A stretch of DNA of 64,000 nt from Limisphaerales bacterium (GTDB lineage Bacteria; Verrucomicrobiota; Verrucomicrobiia; Limisphaerales; UBA1096), in the NCBI GenBank assembly GCA_004213515.1, contig SHAK01000005.1:1-64000 (forward strand). The letters run 5' to 3'. Below the pieces are notes generated by a model. That model did no database searches, was not told the origin of the DNA, and worked only from the letters and a program-made list of their open reading frames with translations. Made by a program: the position numbers and the translations under genes. This document shows, piece by piece, positions 46,212 to 55,529 of the stretch (position 1 is the first letter of the stretch; each line of letters opens with the position of its first letter).

Positions 46212-47599
46212 TTAAAACATGCTTTAATAGATCAATATTTAAATCCGGCATAGCATTAGTTGGTGTTCTAATCATAATCGGACTGCTTTCAATGATCTCT
46301 TTAAGCTTAATGTATCGAATACAAGCAGGGGCAACATCATCTGCTACTACACTAGCAAGTGAACAGGCATGGGCAGCAGCTTTAAGCGGTCTAGATAGAT
46401 CTATTGATATAATAAGTGATCCTAATAGGTCATTACAGGGACTAGGCAATAACCCCACTGATTTTGAACAGCAGTTAATTTATGATGACGGACTCGATAA
46501 ATGGTACTTTTCAGTCTTTCGCCAAGGAAATTTAGAAACTGGTGAAGTTATATTCGGAGTTACAGATGAAGCATCAAAACTCCCACTAAATCTCACTAAT
46601 ATAATTCAATTAATTAATGTACCAGGTATAACACTACCATTAGCTGAGTCCCTTGCAGACTTTACAGATAGTGACTCAATAACACGTGACAATGGAGCAG
46701 AACAGGATATTTACGATTTATTACCTACCCCATATAACATTCCTAATCAGCCCGTAAGCTTTTTAGATGAATTACTTCTAGTGAATGGTATCAAAGCTCA
46801 CCACCTTTATGGAGAAGATTTAAACCGTAACTACAAACTTGATTCAAACGAAAATGATGGAGATCTTTTTCTCCCAATAGATAATCAAGATGGCTCGCTA
46901 GCTGGTGGAATAAACCGTTACTTCACTTTAAACTCAAGAGACTGGAATGTTAATCGATTAAATCAACTCCGTATCAATATAAATAATTCTGACATCGATT
47001 TAAGTTCAATTTCCATTTCAGAACAAACGGCTCTCTTTATTGAAGCCAAACAAAAGTCTAAAGAAAAAATAACCTCAATCTCAGATCTAGTTAACGCTAC
47101 CATAACAATTACAGAAGCTGGTAATATTAAACGGGATTATGAATCGGGAATTACAGAGGAGGATTTATTTAATTTAATGGATCTTTTCACGACTGATTCT
47201 CGTGAAATCAGACCAGGACTAGTTAATATAAATACGGCCCCTGCTAACATTCTTGCTCAAATCTCAGGTATTGATGAAAACTTGGCAACTACAATTATAT
47301 CTACAAGAAACAGTATTAACATAGAAAAGCAATCATCTCTGGCATGGCTTCTTGATTCTGATATTATGGACATTGAACAATTCAAAGAACTTGAGCCATT
47401 CCTTACAGCTCGAAGCTTTCAATTTCATGTTCAAGTAATTGGCTATGGACTTCCTTCTAGACGGTTTCGTATAATTGAGGCTGTGATTGATTTAATTGGA
47501 ACAACTCCAAAGATTATTTATCTCAGAGATTTAACTAAATTGGGTGTTCCATATCAATTAAGCCCACTGCTGGAAACAGACATAACAAATAATGAGTAA
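46208..47599 (+). CDS. gspK: Type II secretion tip pseudopilin GspK
   Basis: 463 aa. The leader has SG before IALVGVLIIIGLLSMISL; like other GspK proteins it lacks Glu at mature position 5. The large soluble domain includes EQAWAAALSGLDRSIDI, a DEASKLPLNL strand, and the NINTAPANILAQISGIDENLATTIISTR helix-hairpin-type motif typical of GspK. GspK caps the pseudopilus. The start overlaps gspJ and the end overlaps gspL by 8 bases, so translational coupling is expected. Confidence 0.88.
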   Translation: MIKTCFNRSIFKSGIALVGVLIIIGLLSMISLSLMYRIQAGATSSATTLASEQAWAAALSGLDRSIDIISDPNRSLQGLGNNPTDFEQQLIYDDGLDKWYFSVFRQGNLETGEVIFGVTDEASKLPLNLTNIIQLINVPGITLPLAESLADFTDSDSITRDNGAEQDIYDLLPTPYNIPNQPVSFLDELLLVNGIKAHHLYGEDLNRNYKLDSNENDGDLFLPIDNQDGSLAGGINRYFTLNSRDWNVNRLNQLRININNSDIDLSSISISEQTALFIEAKQKSKEKITSISDLVNATITITEAGNIKRDYESGITEEDLFNLMDLFTTDSREIRPGLVNINTAPANILAQISGIDENLATTIISTRNSINIEKQSSLAWLLDSDIMDIEQFKELEPFLTARSFQFHVQVIGYGLPSRRFRIIEAVIDLIGTTPKIIYLRDLTKLGVPYQLSPLLETDITNNE

Positions 47600-49289
47600 A
47601 CAAAAATTCATTAAGTCCAACATATTGTCAAAAGTCTTTAAAAAGCTATCTGACAGGCTTAAGCGCCGCGGCGAAGTGACAGCGCTGGATATAGATCAGC
47701 GAATGCTTCGAATTGTTCACGTAACTATGTCACGCGGTATATCCCGCGTAAGACGAATTGAGCTTATCCCGCTTCCAAAAGATGAAATAGAATTAAAAGA
47801 CCCGATTGCAACAGGAAAGTGGATAGGAAAAAAACTTAAAGAAATACGACTTACTCCAGGTGTAGTTGTAATGGCTGCTAGAAGAGGAGAATGTATTCTT
47901 AAAGAGTATCAACTCCCATTATTAAAAGACATTGGTGAAATGGCTTCTATGGTAAGAGTAAGGACGGTCAGAGATCTTCCATTTCCAGAATCGAGTGCTT
48001 CTATAGATTTCACTGTCACAAAAAAACCGACAAAGAAGGAAATTAAAGCTTTAAAAGCAGAATCATCAACTAATAATATTAATGTTGATGCAAAAGCCAA
48101 TATAGTGGTCTCTGCCATAAAGAATGAAACGCTAAATTTCTACAAAAAAATGGTCGAATCTGCAGGATTCAATTTAGCCGGTTTGGGACTTCGGCCAATG
48201 GCATCATTTCGAGTTCTTAAAACCTGTGCTCCAAATATAATTAAAGATGCAGTGGCACTTGTTTCTGTTAGACGGCATGAAGTAGATGTTGATATACTTA
48301 TTGATGGTAGACTTGTTTTTAGTCGTGAACTTTCAGCTAATATAAATATTAATGATCATTTAGAGACAGATAAACAAAAAAACCTAACTGAAATTTCCAA
48401 AGAAATTTTTCGATGCCTTCATAGTTATGAAGGATCAGGATCATACCAAAAATTGTCCCACCAATTTATAGCTGGCGGCACAGGAATGGAAGAAGAACTC
48501 AGCAAAAACCTCTATTCCCTATCAGATGAAAAATGGGAATTAATGCCATTACCTGAAGGCTTACAACTACCTAAAAATAATAGTAACAATACTTCACGCG
48601 CCCTCACATCTCTTGGATTAGCATTAGGGTTTGTTGATCAAGGGGGGCTTGCGGTAAACTTTCTCTCCCCAAAACGTCCCGCGATTAAACGTAATGAAGG
48701 CCGAATCAAATGGCTTTTTGGTATATCCTTATTCATTGCTGGATCACTAATGCTTTTTTCAATTCAAAACCGATTAAAATCAACAGCTCAATTAACATTA
48801 ACCAAATTATCACCTCAATACTCATCTCTTAAAAAAGAGGAACGAACGAACAAGATTATAATTCGCACTGGAAATGCTGTGAATGCATGGTCTAAAGAAT
48901 CTAAGGATTGGCTCGGGCATTTCGCTTTTCTTAGCTCTATTTTACCATCATCTGACAAGGTCTATTTAAAAAAACTCGGTTCTCGCCGCGCTGGACCAAA
49001 TGGTGTCGTTTCTTTTCAGCTTCAGGCACAAGATAGTTCTACCCTTCATATCGTAGAAAAACGCTTAAGAGAAAGAGGTTATATATTTAATGCTGTCCCC
49101 CAAACTCCGGGAAGTGATCGGCACGGTTACTCATTCAGTGCTTCGTTTGAACTAATAATTCCAGAAACATTCAAACTTGATATCAAACAATATCTGAATA
49201 CTAACACCCCTCCAGCTAGGATCGAAGATGACATACATGCAAACGGGCTCTCAATAATTGATCAGGTGAAAGGCAGCACAGATGGCTAA
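47592..49289 (+). CDS. gspL: GspL / PilM-PilN-like assembly protein
   Basis: 565 aa. The cytoplasmic N-terminal part (about 28-365) is actin-like as in PilM/GspL (TALDIDQRMLRIVHV, an EYQLPLL segment, VRTVRDLPFP and the IAGGTGMEEEL loop). A single transmembrane helix follows at about 373-391 and then a periplasmic PilN-like ferredoxin-fold region (about 395-565). In T2SS, GspL recruits the ATPase GspE to the inner membrane. GspE is not encoded here. It overlaps gspM by 8 bases. Confidence 0.82.
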   Translation: MSKQKFIKSNILSKVFKKLSDRLKRRGEVTALDIDQRMLRIVHVTMSRGISRVRRIELIPLPKDEIELKDPIATGKWIGKKLKEIRLTPGVVVMAARRGECILKEYQLPLLKDIGEMASMVRVRTVRDLPFPESSASIDFTVTKKPTKKEIKALKAESSTNNINVDAKANIVVSAIKNETLNFYKKMVESAGFNLAGLGLRPMASFRVLKTCAPNIIKDAVALVSVRRHEVDVDILIDGRLVFSRELSANININDHLETDKQKNLTEISKEIFRCLHSYEGSGSYQKLSHQFIAGGTGMEEELSKNLYSLSDEKWELMPLPEGLQLPKNNSNNTSRALTSLGLALGFVDQGGLAVNFLSPKRPAIKRNEGRIKWLFGISLFIAGSLMLFSIQNRLKSTAQLTLTKLSPQYSSLKKEERTNKIIIRTGNAVNAWSKESKDWLGHFAFLSSILPSSDKVYLKKLGSRRAGPNGVVSFQLQAQDSSTLHIVEKRLRERGYIFNAVPQTPGSDRHGYSFSASFELIIPETFKLDIKQYLNTNTPPARIEDDIHANGLSIIDQVKGSTDG

Positions 49290-50298
49290 ATTAAATTTAA
49301 AGAAAATTCTGATAGTAATAACTTGCCTGATTTCCATAGCAATTCTTGTAGACAAAGCCATAATTCCATGGATTTTTGATCCAGTTAAAAAACTAGAACA
49401 AGCTACAGCAAATCGAAAAAAACAAATAAACAATCTTAATAAATTAAAGAAACAAGCAGATCAAAATCGTAAATATTTAGCCAAACTTAATACAAAAAGC
49501 TTTGCAAATAACACCGCTGAAGCTATCGCCTTAATGGGCGAACATCTCACGAAAATCATTAAACAATGTAAATTAAATGAAACTGAATTCTCAAGACGCC
49601 CTTTTGAACCCAAAGCGATTGTTAAAAACGGTCCTAAGCCAATTGGTTATATTGTAAGCGGCGCAGGATCTCTTAAAAAAGTCACTGATCTTTTATTCTT
49701 ACTTCAAAACGATCTACATATTAAAAGAATAGAGAACATTGCATTATCACCTATTAGTGGCACTACTAATGTACGCGTGAATTTTCAATTTATTTCATTA
49801 GTGATTGGAACTAAATACGGAAGCTTTAAAGGCACAAATACACTTCCAGATAAACCTATCATAAAAAGCAAATCTCGTGATTTATATGCAGGAATAACTA
49901 AAAGAGCCTTGTTTTTACCATATCAAAAGAAAGCTCCCCTCCCACCAACTCAAAAAAAGAAGCCAAAATCAAATCGTGTTCCTCCGCCTGGCCCAGAGAC
50001 GTATAAAGTCGTCTCATTAAGCCAATGGAAAGGGCAACAAGAAATAATGATTTTTAATACGATTAAAAATGAAACTAAAAGCTATAAATTAGGAGATTCT
50101 TTAGCAGGAGGTAAAATCGTTATGATTGATTACCGTCAGATTCCTTTCCCAAAGAAACCTGATCTGTTATCACAAAGTAGAGTTATCTTATCAATTAAGA
50201 ATAATTATTGGGCAATAGAACGAGGGAATACAATGGCAGATATATATAAACTAACACTAGAACAACTTCCTCAAAAGTTAATTAAAGGTAAGCTATGA
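49282..50298 (+). CDS. gspM: GspM/PilO-like protein with a fused GspC/PilP-like C-terminal domain
   Basis: 338 aa. A transmembrane helix (about 8-24), a coiled coil (33-68) and a PilO/GspM-type domain (about 80-176) are followed by a Lys/Pro-rich linker (about 215-238). A C-terminal domain follows (240-317) with a YKLGDSLAGGKIVMID turn and SRVILSIKNNYWAIERG strands. That pattern resembles the GspC homology region and PilP, which contact the secretin. Normal GspM has about 160-180 aa and no such extension. It overlaps the M20 gene by 4 bases (ATGA). The fusion is my reading by pattern. Confidence 0.72.
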   Translation: MAKLNLKKILIVITCLISIAILVDKAIIPWIFDPVKKLEQATANRKKQINNLNKLKKQADQNRKYLAKLNTKSFANNTAEAIALMGEHLTKIIKQCKLNETEFSRRPFEPKAIVKNGPKPIGYIVSGAGSLKKVTDLLFLLQNDLHIKRIENIALSPISGTTNVRVNFQFISLVIGTKYGSFKGTNTLPDKPIIKSKSRDLYAGITKRALFLPYQKKAPLPPTQKKKPKSNRVPPPGPETYKVVSLSQWKGQQEIMIFNTIKNETKSYKLGDSLAGGKIVMIDYRQIPFPKKPDLLSQSRVILSIKNNYWAIERGNTMADIYKLTLEQLPQKLIKGKL

Positions 50299-51425
50299 CC
50301 ACAGCAGTTAAACTGTTGCTAGATCTTATTGCTATTCCGAGCATCAATAACAATTTCCTAGAAAATAATAAAAATCTTACTGGAGAAAATCGAATTTCTA
50401 ATTATATAAAGGATCGCGCTAAAAAAGCTAAGCTAGAGATACAAAAACAATCAACCGATTGCGGTCGCGACAATTTAATTGTTAGGCTTTTACCGAAAGG
50501 AAAAATTAAAAACAGGATAATCTTAGCTCCCCATTTAGATACTGTAGGAGTGTCCACTGACGCCGAGCTAAATCCAAAGAGAAAAAGCAACCGCATATAT
50601 GGCAGAGGAGCCTGCGACACAAAAGGAAGTGTCGCCGTAATGTTTAATGCAATAGAAAAACTTTCTAAACACAAAGATCGACCAATAAATACAGAAATTG
50701 TCTTTATTGGATTTGTTGACGAAGAATGCGATCAAACAGGTTCACGTGCATTTTCTAAATTACATATGAAAGCTGATCTTGCTATAGTTGGTGAACCAAC
50801 TCGGTGTAGAATCGTAACTGCACATAAGGGAGATTTTTGGTTAAATATTCAAACTAAAGGCAAATCAGCACACGGCGCTCGACCTGAATTGGGAAATAAT
50901 GCAGTGCACTCAATGGCAAAATGTATTGATATTCTGGAAACAAAGTATGCAAATAACTTACGTAAACGTATCCACCCAACCCTTGGGCACCCAACAATTA
51001 ATACAGGAACAATAAGAGGCGGTCGGCAGCCAAACATAGTTCCAAATAATTGCGAGGCCAGCTTTGACAGGCGTACTCTTCCTGGAGAATCATTTTCTTC
51101 TATACAAAATGAAATCAGATTACTCCTTAAAAAAAACAATCTAAATGTAAGCATTTCAAATTTAAAAAACTTCAACTGCCCTGCTATGGAAACCGATCCT
51201 CATTCACCTTGGGTAAATGATTTTATGCGCCTTGCAAAACAATCAAAACCAATCGGGGTTGACTACTATTGTGATGCTGCAAATATTTCTGTTACTGGTA
51301 TTCCTACAATAGTCTGGGGCCCAGGAGACATATCGCAAGCACACACAACAAATGAATGGATTTCAATAGACCAAGTAGAACGAGGAATAAACTTATTGTC
51401 TCGATTCCTACTATCCCTTCCATGA
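50295..51425 (+). CDS. M20 family metallopeptidase (ArgE/DapE-like)
   Basis: 376 aa. Metal and catalytic residues are visible in LAPHLDTVGV, GRGACDTKGSVAVM (bridging Asp) and FVDEECDQTGS (catalytic Glu pair), with GEPT after it. The dimerisation domain is inserted from about KGDFWLNIQTKGKSAHGA to FDRRTLPGE. It would hydrolyse an N-acyl amino acid or peptide bond, like acetylornithine deacetylase or succinyl-DAP desuccinylase. The ATG overlaps the gspM stop, so it is translated with the secretion operon. Cytoplasmic; substrate unknown. Confidence 0.88.
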   Translation: MTTAVKLLLDLIAIPSINNNFLENNKNLTGENRISNYIKDRAKKAKLEIQKQSTDCGRDNLIVRLLPKGKIKNRIILAPHLDTVGVSTDAELNPKRKSNRIYGRGACDTKGSVAVMFNAIEKLSKHKDRPINTEIVFIGFVDEECDQTGSRAFSKLHMKADLAIVGEPTRCRIVTAHKGDFWLNIQTKGKSAHGARPELGNNAVHSMAKCIDILETKYANNLRKRIHPTLGHPTINTGTIRGGRQPNIVPNNCEASFDRRTLPGESFSSIQNEIRLLLKKNNLNVSISNLKNFNCPAMETDPHSPWVNDFMRLAKQSKPIGVDYYCDAANISVTGIPTIVWGPGDISQAHTTNEWISIDQVERGINLLSRFLLSLP

Positions 51426-51448
51426 TTATTTATGTTGAAAAATAACTT

Positions 51449-52627
51449 TTGAAACTAGCTCTACTAACACATGAACCATTCTTCCCTCCTTCTGGAGGAG
51501 GTTCAGCTGAATTGCTTTACCTGGTAAAAGATCTCACCCAGCGCGATCACGAAGTCCATCTATTTTGTCCAGAATTCCCAAATTCTAAGAATGTTGCAAA
51601 GCAGTTCTCTATAGAAATCCATCCATTCAAAGCTTGGCAAATGAATCGATATACAAGCTTCCGATCAATTAAATATTTATTATATCCAATATTCCTTCGA
51701 AAGCTGGTTAAGAAAATAGCCAATAATATTCAATTCGACATTATTTTCTCTCAGCATGCAATATCCTCCGTAGCTGCTGGCAAACTTAAATCTGATTTAA
51801 AAATTCCAGTTGTGATGAATTTTTTAGATCATCTCACTGGCTTTATGGAAACATGGCCAAAATGGCGAATGCCACGTTGCATCCTAAAACACTTAAAGCA
51901 ATTTGAACTCAATTTACCAACCCGATATAAGGCAGATTTTATATTCACAGTATCACAGGAACTGAGTAAACGTTTTATTGAAAATGGGTTTAGTGCATCA
52001 AGAGTTACTTCAATTAATTACGGCTATGACGAAAGACTGTTTAAACTTAGAAAACTGAAGCCGCAATCACCAACAACTATTGTAATGCACGGATCATTTG
52101 ATACACATCACCTTGGTCAAATTGCAACAGAATCTATATATTCAATCACCCTAGCGAGACCCGATGTTCACTTTCTCTTTATTGGAAAAGAAACAATTGA
52201 ATTAAAAAATTTAATAAAAAAAATAACCAATCTATCACCTAAAACTAATATATCCTGCACAGGTTTTATTAATTATGAACTAATATCTGAAAAACTTTAC
52301 CAAGGGCATGTTGGAATAATCCCATATGAAGAATCTTCCGGAGCTCACTGTGCATTTGTTGCTAAAATGGTTGAATATGCTGCAGTTGGTTTACCCGTTG
52401 TGAGCACCCCACTTCTCGGAACTAAAACATTTTTCTTAAATGAACCAACTATTATCTTCTCAAAATTTGATAGCCAAACATTTGCAAGAGATACTATTCA
52501 AGCACTCAACACAAACTATCAACGAATCGAAGCTAAGCGCCTATCAGAGAGAGTTTCAAACGATCTAAATTGGGAAATTATTTGCAAAAAAGTTGTAGAT
52601 CAATTGGAGGAAATTCACACTTGTTAG
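51449..52627 (+). CDS. Glycosyltransferase family 4
   Basis: 392 aa from a TTG at 51449, which is the right start because the first beta strand (KLALLTHEPFFPPSGGGSAE) begins immediately. GT-B landmarks are the GGGSAE N-terminal loop, a TTIVMHGSFDTHHLG linker strand and the C-terminal IIPYEESSGAHCAFVAKMVEYAAVGLPVVSTP nucleotide-sugar site. It would add a sugar to a lipid- or polymer-linked acceptor on the cytoplasmic face. It ends inside the start of the flippase gene. Confidence 0.88.
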   Translation: MKLALLTHEPFFPPSGGGSAELLYLVKDLTQRDHEVHLFCPEFPNSKNVAKQFSIEIHPFKAWQMNRYTSFRSIKYLLYPIFLRKLVKKIANNIQFDIIFSQHAISSVAAGKLKSDLKIPVVMNFLDHLTGFMETWPKWRMPRCILKHLKQFELNLPTRYKADFIFTVSQELSKRFIENGFSASRVTSINYGYDERLFKLRKLKPQSPTTIVMHGSFDTHHLGQIATESIYSITLARPDVHFLFIGKETIELKNLIKKITNLSPKTNISCTGFINYELISEKLYQGHVGIIPYEESSGAHCAFVAKMVEYAAVGLPVVSTPLLGTKTFFLNEPTIIFSKFDSQTFARDTIQALNTNYQRIEAKRLSERVSNDLNWEIICKKVVDQLEEIHTC

Positions 52628-53931
52628 ACAAACAGTCTAGAAAAACATTCTTTCTGCAAGGGAGCTGGATGTTAACAGCGACAATGATTAGCGGACTGCT
52701 AATGTTTGCTGTTCATTTTTTTGGTGGATGGATGACTACTAACGAATACGGACTATTTGTTACCCTACTTCAAGTTCTAAACATAATAATGATTCCCGCA
52801 CTTGGCCTTCAAACTGTTTTTGCTCAACAAGCTGCTTTAGCTAAGAATTCAATTGATCAAGCGAACCTTTCAATTTCAATTCAAAAAATATCATTATACT
52901 GCATAATAATATGGGGAATTGTTTTATTATTATTAACCGCAAATAAGGACCCGATTCTCTCTGCCTTTAAAATAAAAAATCCATTAATTTTTTACTTAAC
53001 TCTAATAATAGGACTACCTCAACTTTTCCTTCCGATACTTCTCGGGTTATTACAAGGAAAGCAGAATTTTCGTTGGCTGGGAATGGCATCAATCACAAAT
53101 GGATTGATACGTTTTCTATTAATAGGAATATTAGTCGTATTTTTTGGATTGCAATCAACTGGCGCGATAATCGGGGTATTAATCGGCCTAATTGCATCAT
53201 GCATTATAGCTATATGGCATAGCCGTAACATATGGTCAAAAAGCAAAATAGAATCTGGGAACTTCCACCCTAACCTCTGGATTCGACGTATTGTCCCTTT
53301 AACACTTGGTCTTGGAGCAGGACAATTTATGCTGAGTGCAGACATGTTAGCAGCCCGAAGTATATTACCAGAAGGAGATTCCGGCCCGTACGGAGCAGCA
53401 GGCATGATCGGACGTGGGTTAGTAATTTTCACAGCTCCCCTTGCTGCTGTAATGTTTCCAAAAATTGCAAGTTCCAAGGATCATCTTAAACATGATATTC
53501 TTAAATATACTGTTTCAAGGACTGCCATTCTAAGCTTCACAATATGTACAATATGTACCTTAACAGCATTGGCTCTTCCTTATATTACTTTACATATAGA
53601 CGCATTGGCAAAAAAACAAATTATCATTATTAAAATAACTACTTTGATACCTTATTTCATATGGTCGATGCTCCCACTAGCTTTAGCAAATGTTTATATC
53701 GCTGCACTTTTAGCTAAAGAAAGATATAAAGGTATTCCTTTACTAATAATAATCTCAATATCTTATGCATTAGCGCTAATTGCTCTTGGCTATAAACAAA
53801 GCACCCCAAGTAAAGAAACAATTATTTTAATACTAGGTATATTCAATTTATTCTACCTTGTTGCAGCAAAATATTTAACTAAGAAATTAGACAAACCATT
53901 TCCTCAACCAAGTGCAGTTCCTGAAAGCTGA
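52621..53931 (+). CDS. Polysaccharide flippase (Wzx/MATE-like)
   Basis: The TTG at 52621 is preferred over 52570: a GGAGG lies about 10 bases before it, and the overlap with the glycosyltransferase falls from 58 to 7 bases. The 436-aa product has about 12-14 transmembrane helices of the Polysacc_synt/MVF superfamily, starting FFLQGSWMLTATMISGLLMF. It should flip lipid-linked oligosaccharide or transport polysaccharide across the inner membrane. Last gene of the operon; convergent overlap of 28 bases with the kinase. Confidence 0.87.
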   Translation: MLDKQSRKTFFLQGSWMLTATMISGLLMFAVHFFGGWMTTNEYGLFVTLLQVLNIIMIPALGLQTVFAQQAALAKNSIDQANLSISIQKISLYCIIIWGIVLLLLTANKDPILSAFKIKNPLIFYLTLIIGLPQLFLPILLGLLQGKQNFRWLGMASITNGLIRFLLIGILVVFFGLQSTGAIIGVLIGLIASCIIAIWHSRNIWSKSKIESGNFHPNLWIRRIVPLTLGLGAGQFMLSADMLAARSILPEGDSGPYGAAGMIGRGLVIFTAPLAAVMFPKIASSKDHLKHDILKYTVSRTAILSFTICTICTLTALALPYITLHIDALAKKQIIIIKITTLIPYFIWSMLPLALANVYIAALLAKERYKGIPLLIIISISYALALIALGYKQSTPSKETIILILGIFNLFYLVAAKYLTKKLDKPFPQPSAVPES

Positions 53932-54893
53932 TACGATTTTAAATCATCAAGCATTGCTTGAACAGATGGGTAACGATCACGAGAATCTTTTTTTAATGCA
54001 CGAAGGCAAATTCCCTCGAGAGCAGAAGGTACATAGCGGCTTGAAGAAACATCTCTTGGACTAGGCAAATCCTTATTAAGCAGGTTATCTGCAACTTCTT
54101 GGGCTGTTTCACCATGCAGCAATTGAGAGAGTGTTAGAATTTCAAATAGAATATTTCCAAGACTAAACACATCTACTCGCCCATCAATATGAGAATCTCC
54201 TCGAGCTAGCTCAGGAGCCATATAAAGAGGGGTGCCATAACTACGCCCGACTGGAGTTAATGCAGGATCGGCATTCTCAGGTATAGCATTGTGATCCAGG
54301 TCAACCTCACCCCATACTTTAGCTAGCCCCCAGTCGAGAACTAGCACTTCACCAAAACCTCCAATAAGAATATTCGCAGGCTTTAGATCACGATGTATCA
54401 CGCCATGATCATGGGCATAAGCAACAGTTTGGCAAATCTGAATTAAGGAATCGACCATCACTTCAAGAGGAAAAAGTTGAGTTGTTTTTTTATCTTTATC
54501 CTTTAATCCTTGAATAATATCTCTGAGGTTTCGCCCCCTAACACGTTTCATCGTAAAATATATATCACCATTTCTATCTCGACCCATTTCATATACTGGC
54601 ACCGTCCCGGGATGAGCTAATTTTGCTGTAACTCGAGCTTCACGAAGGAAACGCTGAATTTCAATTTCGGATTTCTTTAATTCCGAATGAAGTGTCTTGT
54701 ACACAACGTCCCTGTGTAAATTAATATCACGACAAGTAAACAATTTTGCTGTCCCACCTTCAGCCATAAGTTTGAAATCCGCATATTTAAGTGATCCGCT
54801 TTTCCAATAAACAGGAAAATCACCATCAGTATCATCAATATGCAACGAAGTATCATGCAACACCGAATCTTTTGATTGTTTATTATTATCCAC
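53904..54893 (-). CDS. Serine/threonine protein kinase (Hanks type)
   Basis: 329 aa, almost entirely a kinase domain. The glycine loop is degenerate (MAEGGTAKLFTCRD, 43-56), the ATP lysine is K66 (VYKTLH) and the C-helix Glu is E85. The catalytic loop is HRDLKPAN (167-174), followed by DWG (187-189, instead of DFG) and then APE. DWG is common in planctomycete-type kinases. No transmembrane or sensor domain is present, so it is cytoplasmic. It might phosphorylate components of the adjacent export operon, but nothing shows that directly. Confidence 0.9.
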   Translation of the reverse strand: MDNNKQSKDSVLHDTSLHIDDTDGDFPVYWKSGSLKYADFKLMAEGGTAKLFTCRDINLHRDVVYKTLHSELKKSEIEIQRFLREARVTAKLAHPGTVPVYEMGRDRNGDIYFTMKRVRGRNLRDIIQGLKDKDKKTTQLFPLEVMVDSLIQICQTVAYAHDHGVIHRDLKPANILIGGFGEVLVLDWGLAKVWGEVDLDHNAIPENADPALTPVGRSYGTPLYMAPELARGDSHIDGRVDVFSLGNILFEILTLSQLLHGETAQEVADNLLNKDLPSPRDVSSSRYVPSALEGICLRALKKDSRDRYPSVQAMLDDLKSYQLSGTALG

Positions 54894-54982
54894 TTCTTCC
54901 TAAAGCAATTGAACTCGTTCCGATTACTAGAGTCGAGTTTTGTTTCTTTAATACAAAGCTTTATATATAGTCTCACATCCCT

Positions 54983-55525
54983 GTGAAAAATATTGTTTAT
55001 TTTGACCTAGAGACAATGCGGTCTGCTGATGAAGTCGGTGGCTGGAAACATATTGATAAAATGGGCATGAGTATCGGTGTGACTTATAGTACAGCAAGTG
55101 GCCAATATTCGATTTTTCAAGAATCAGAAGTTAACGATCTCATTGAAGAACTACAGAAAGCTGATTTAGTGGTAGGCTTTAATCATATTCGATTTGATTA
55201 CGAAGTTTTACATGGTTACACCCCATTAGACTTAAAACAATTGCCCTCACTGGACTTAATGGTCGACTTACAACAAAAACTTTCTCATAGACTAAAATTA
55301 GACTCTATTGCAAATGCAACCTTTGGAGCAGAAAAAATTGCTGATGGACTACAAGCTCTTAAGTGGTTCAAGCAAGGCAAAATCATAGAGATAGCAGAAT
55401 ACTGCTGCTACGATGTAAAAATCACAAAAATGGTCCATGAATATGGAGCAGAGAACGGTTGTGTGTTTTATAACAACCGTTTTGGAAAAATTCTGAAGGT
55501 AGAAGTAGACTGGAGTTCAGAGTAG
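54983..55525 (+). CDS. DEDD-type 3'-5' exonuclease-like protein
   Basis: 180 aa from a GTG at 54983. It is an RNase H-fold DEDD exonuclease: motif I FDLET (residues 8-12), motif II GFNHIRFDYEVL (about 64-75) and motif III with YCCYDVKIT near 143-151. It resembles the RNase_H_2/YprB-like exonucleases usually attached to helicases, but here stands alone. No partner helicase is nearby. The acidic residues needed for two-metal catalysis appear present. Convergent with the protease fusion, 4 bases apart. Confidence 0.8.
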   Translation: MKNIVYFDLETMRSADEVGGWKHIDKMGMSIGVTYSTASGQYSIFQESEVNDLIEELQKADLVVGFNHIRFDYEVLHGYTPLDLKQLPSLDLMVDLQQKLSHRLKLDSIANATFGAEKIADGLQALKWFKQGKIIEIAEYCCYDVKITKMVHEYGAENGCVFYNNRFGKILKVEVDWSSE

Positions 55526-55529
55526 ATAA

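Noticed and set aside
53019-53477. 152-aa minus-strand ORF in the flippase gene
   Set aside because: Antisense to transmembrane helices of a clear gene; the translation shows no domain and has low-complexity Ile/Asn/Pro content.
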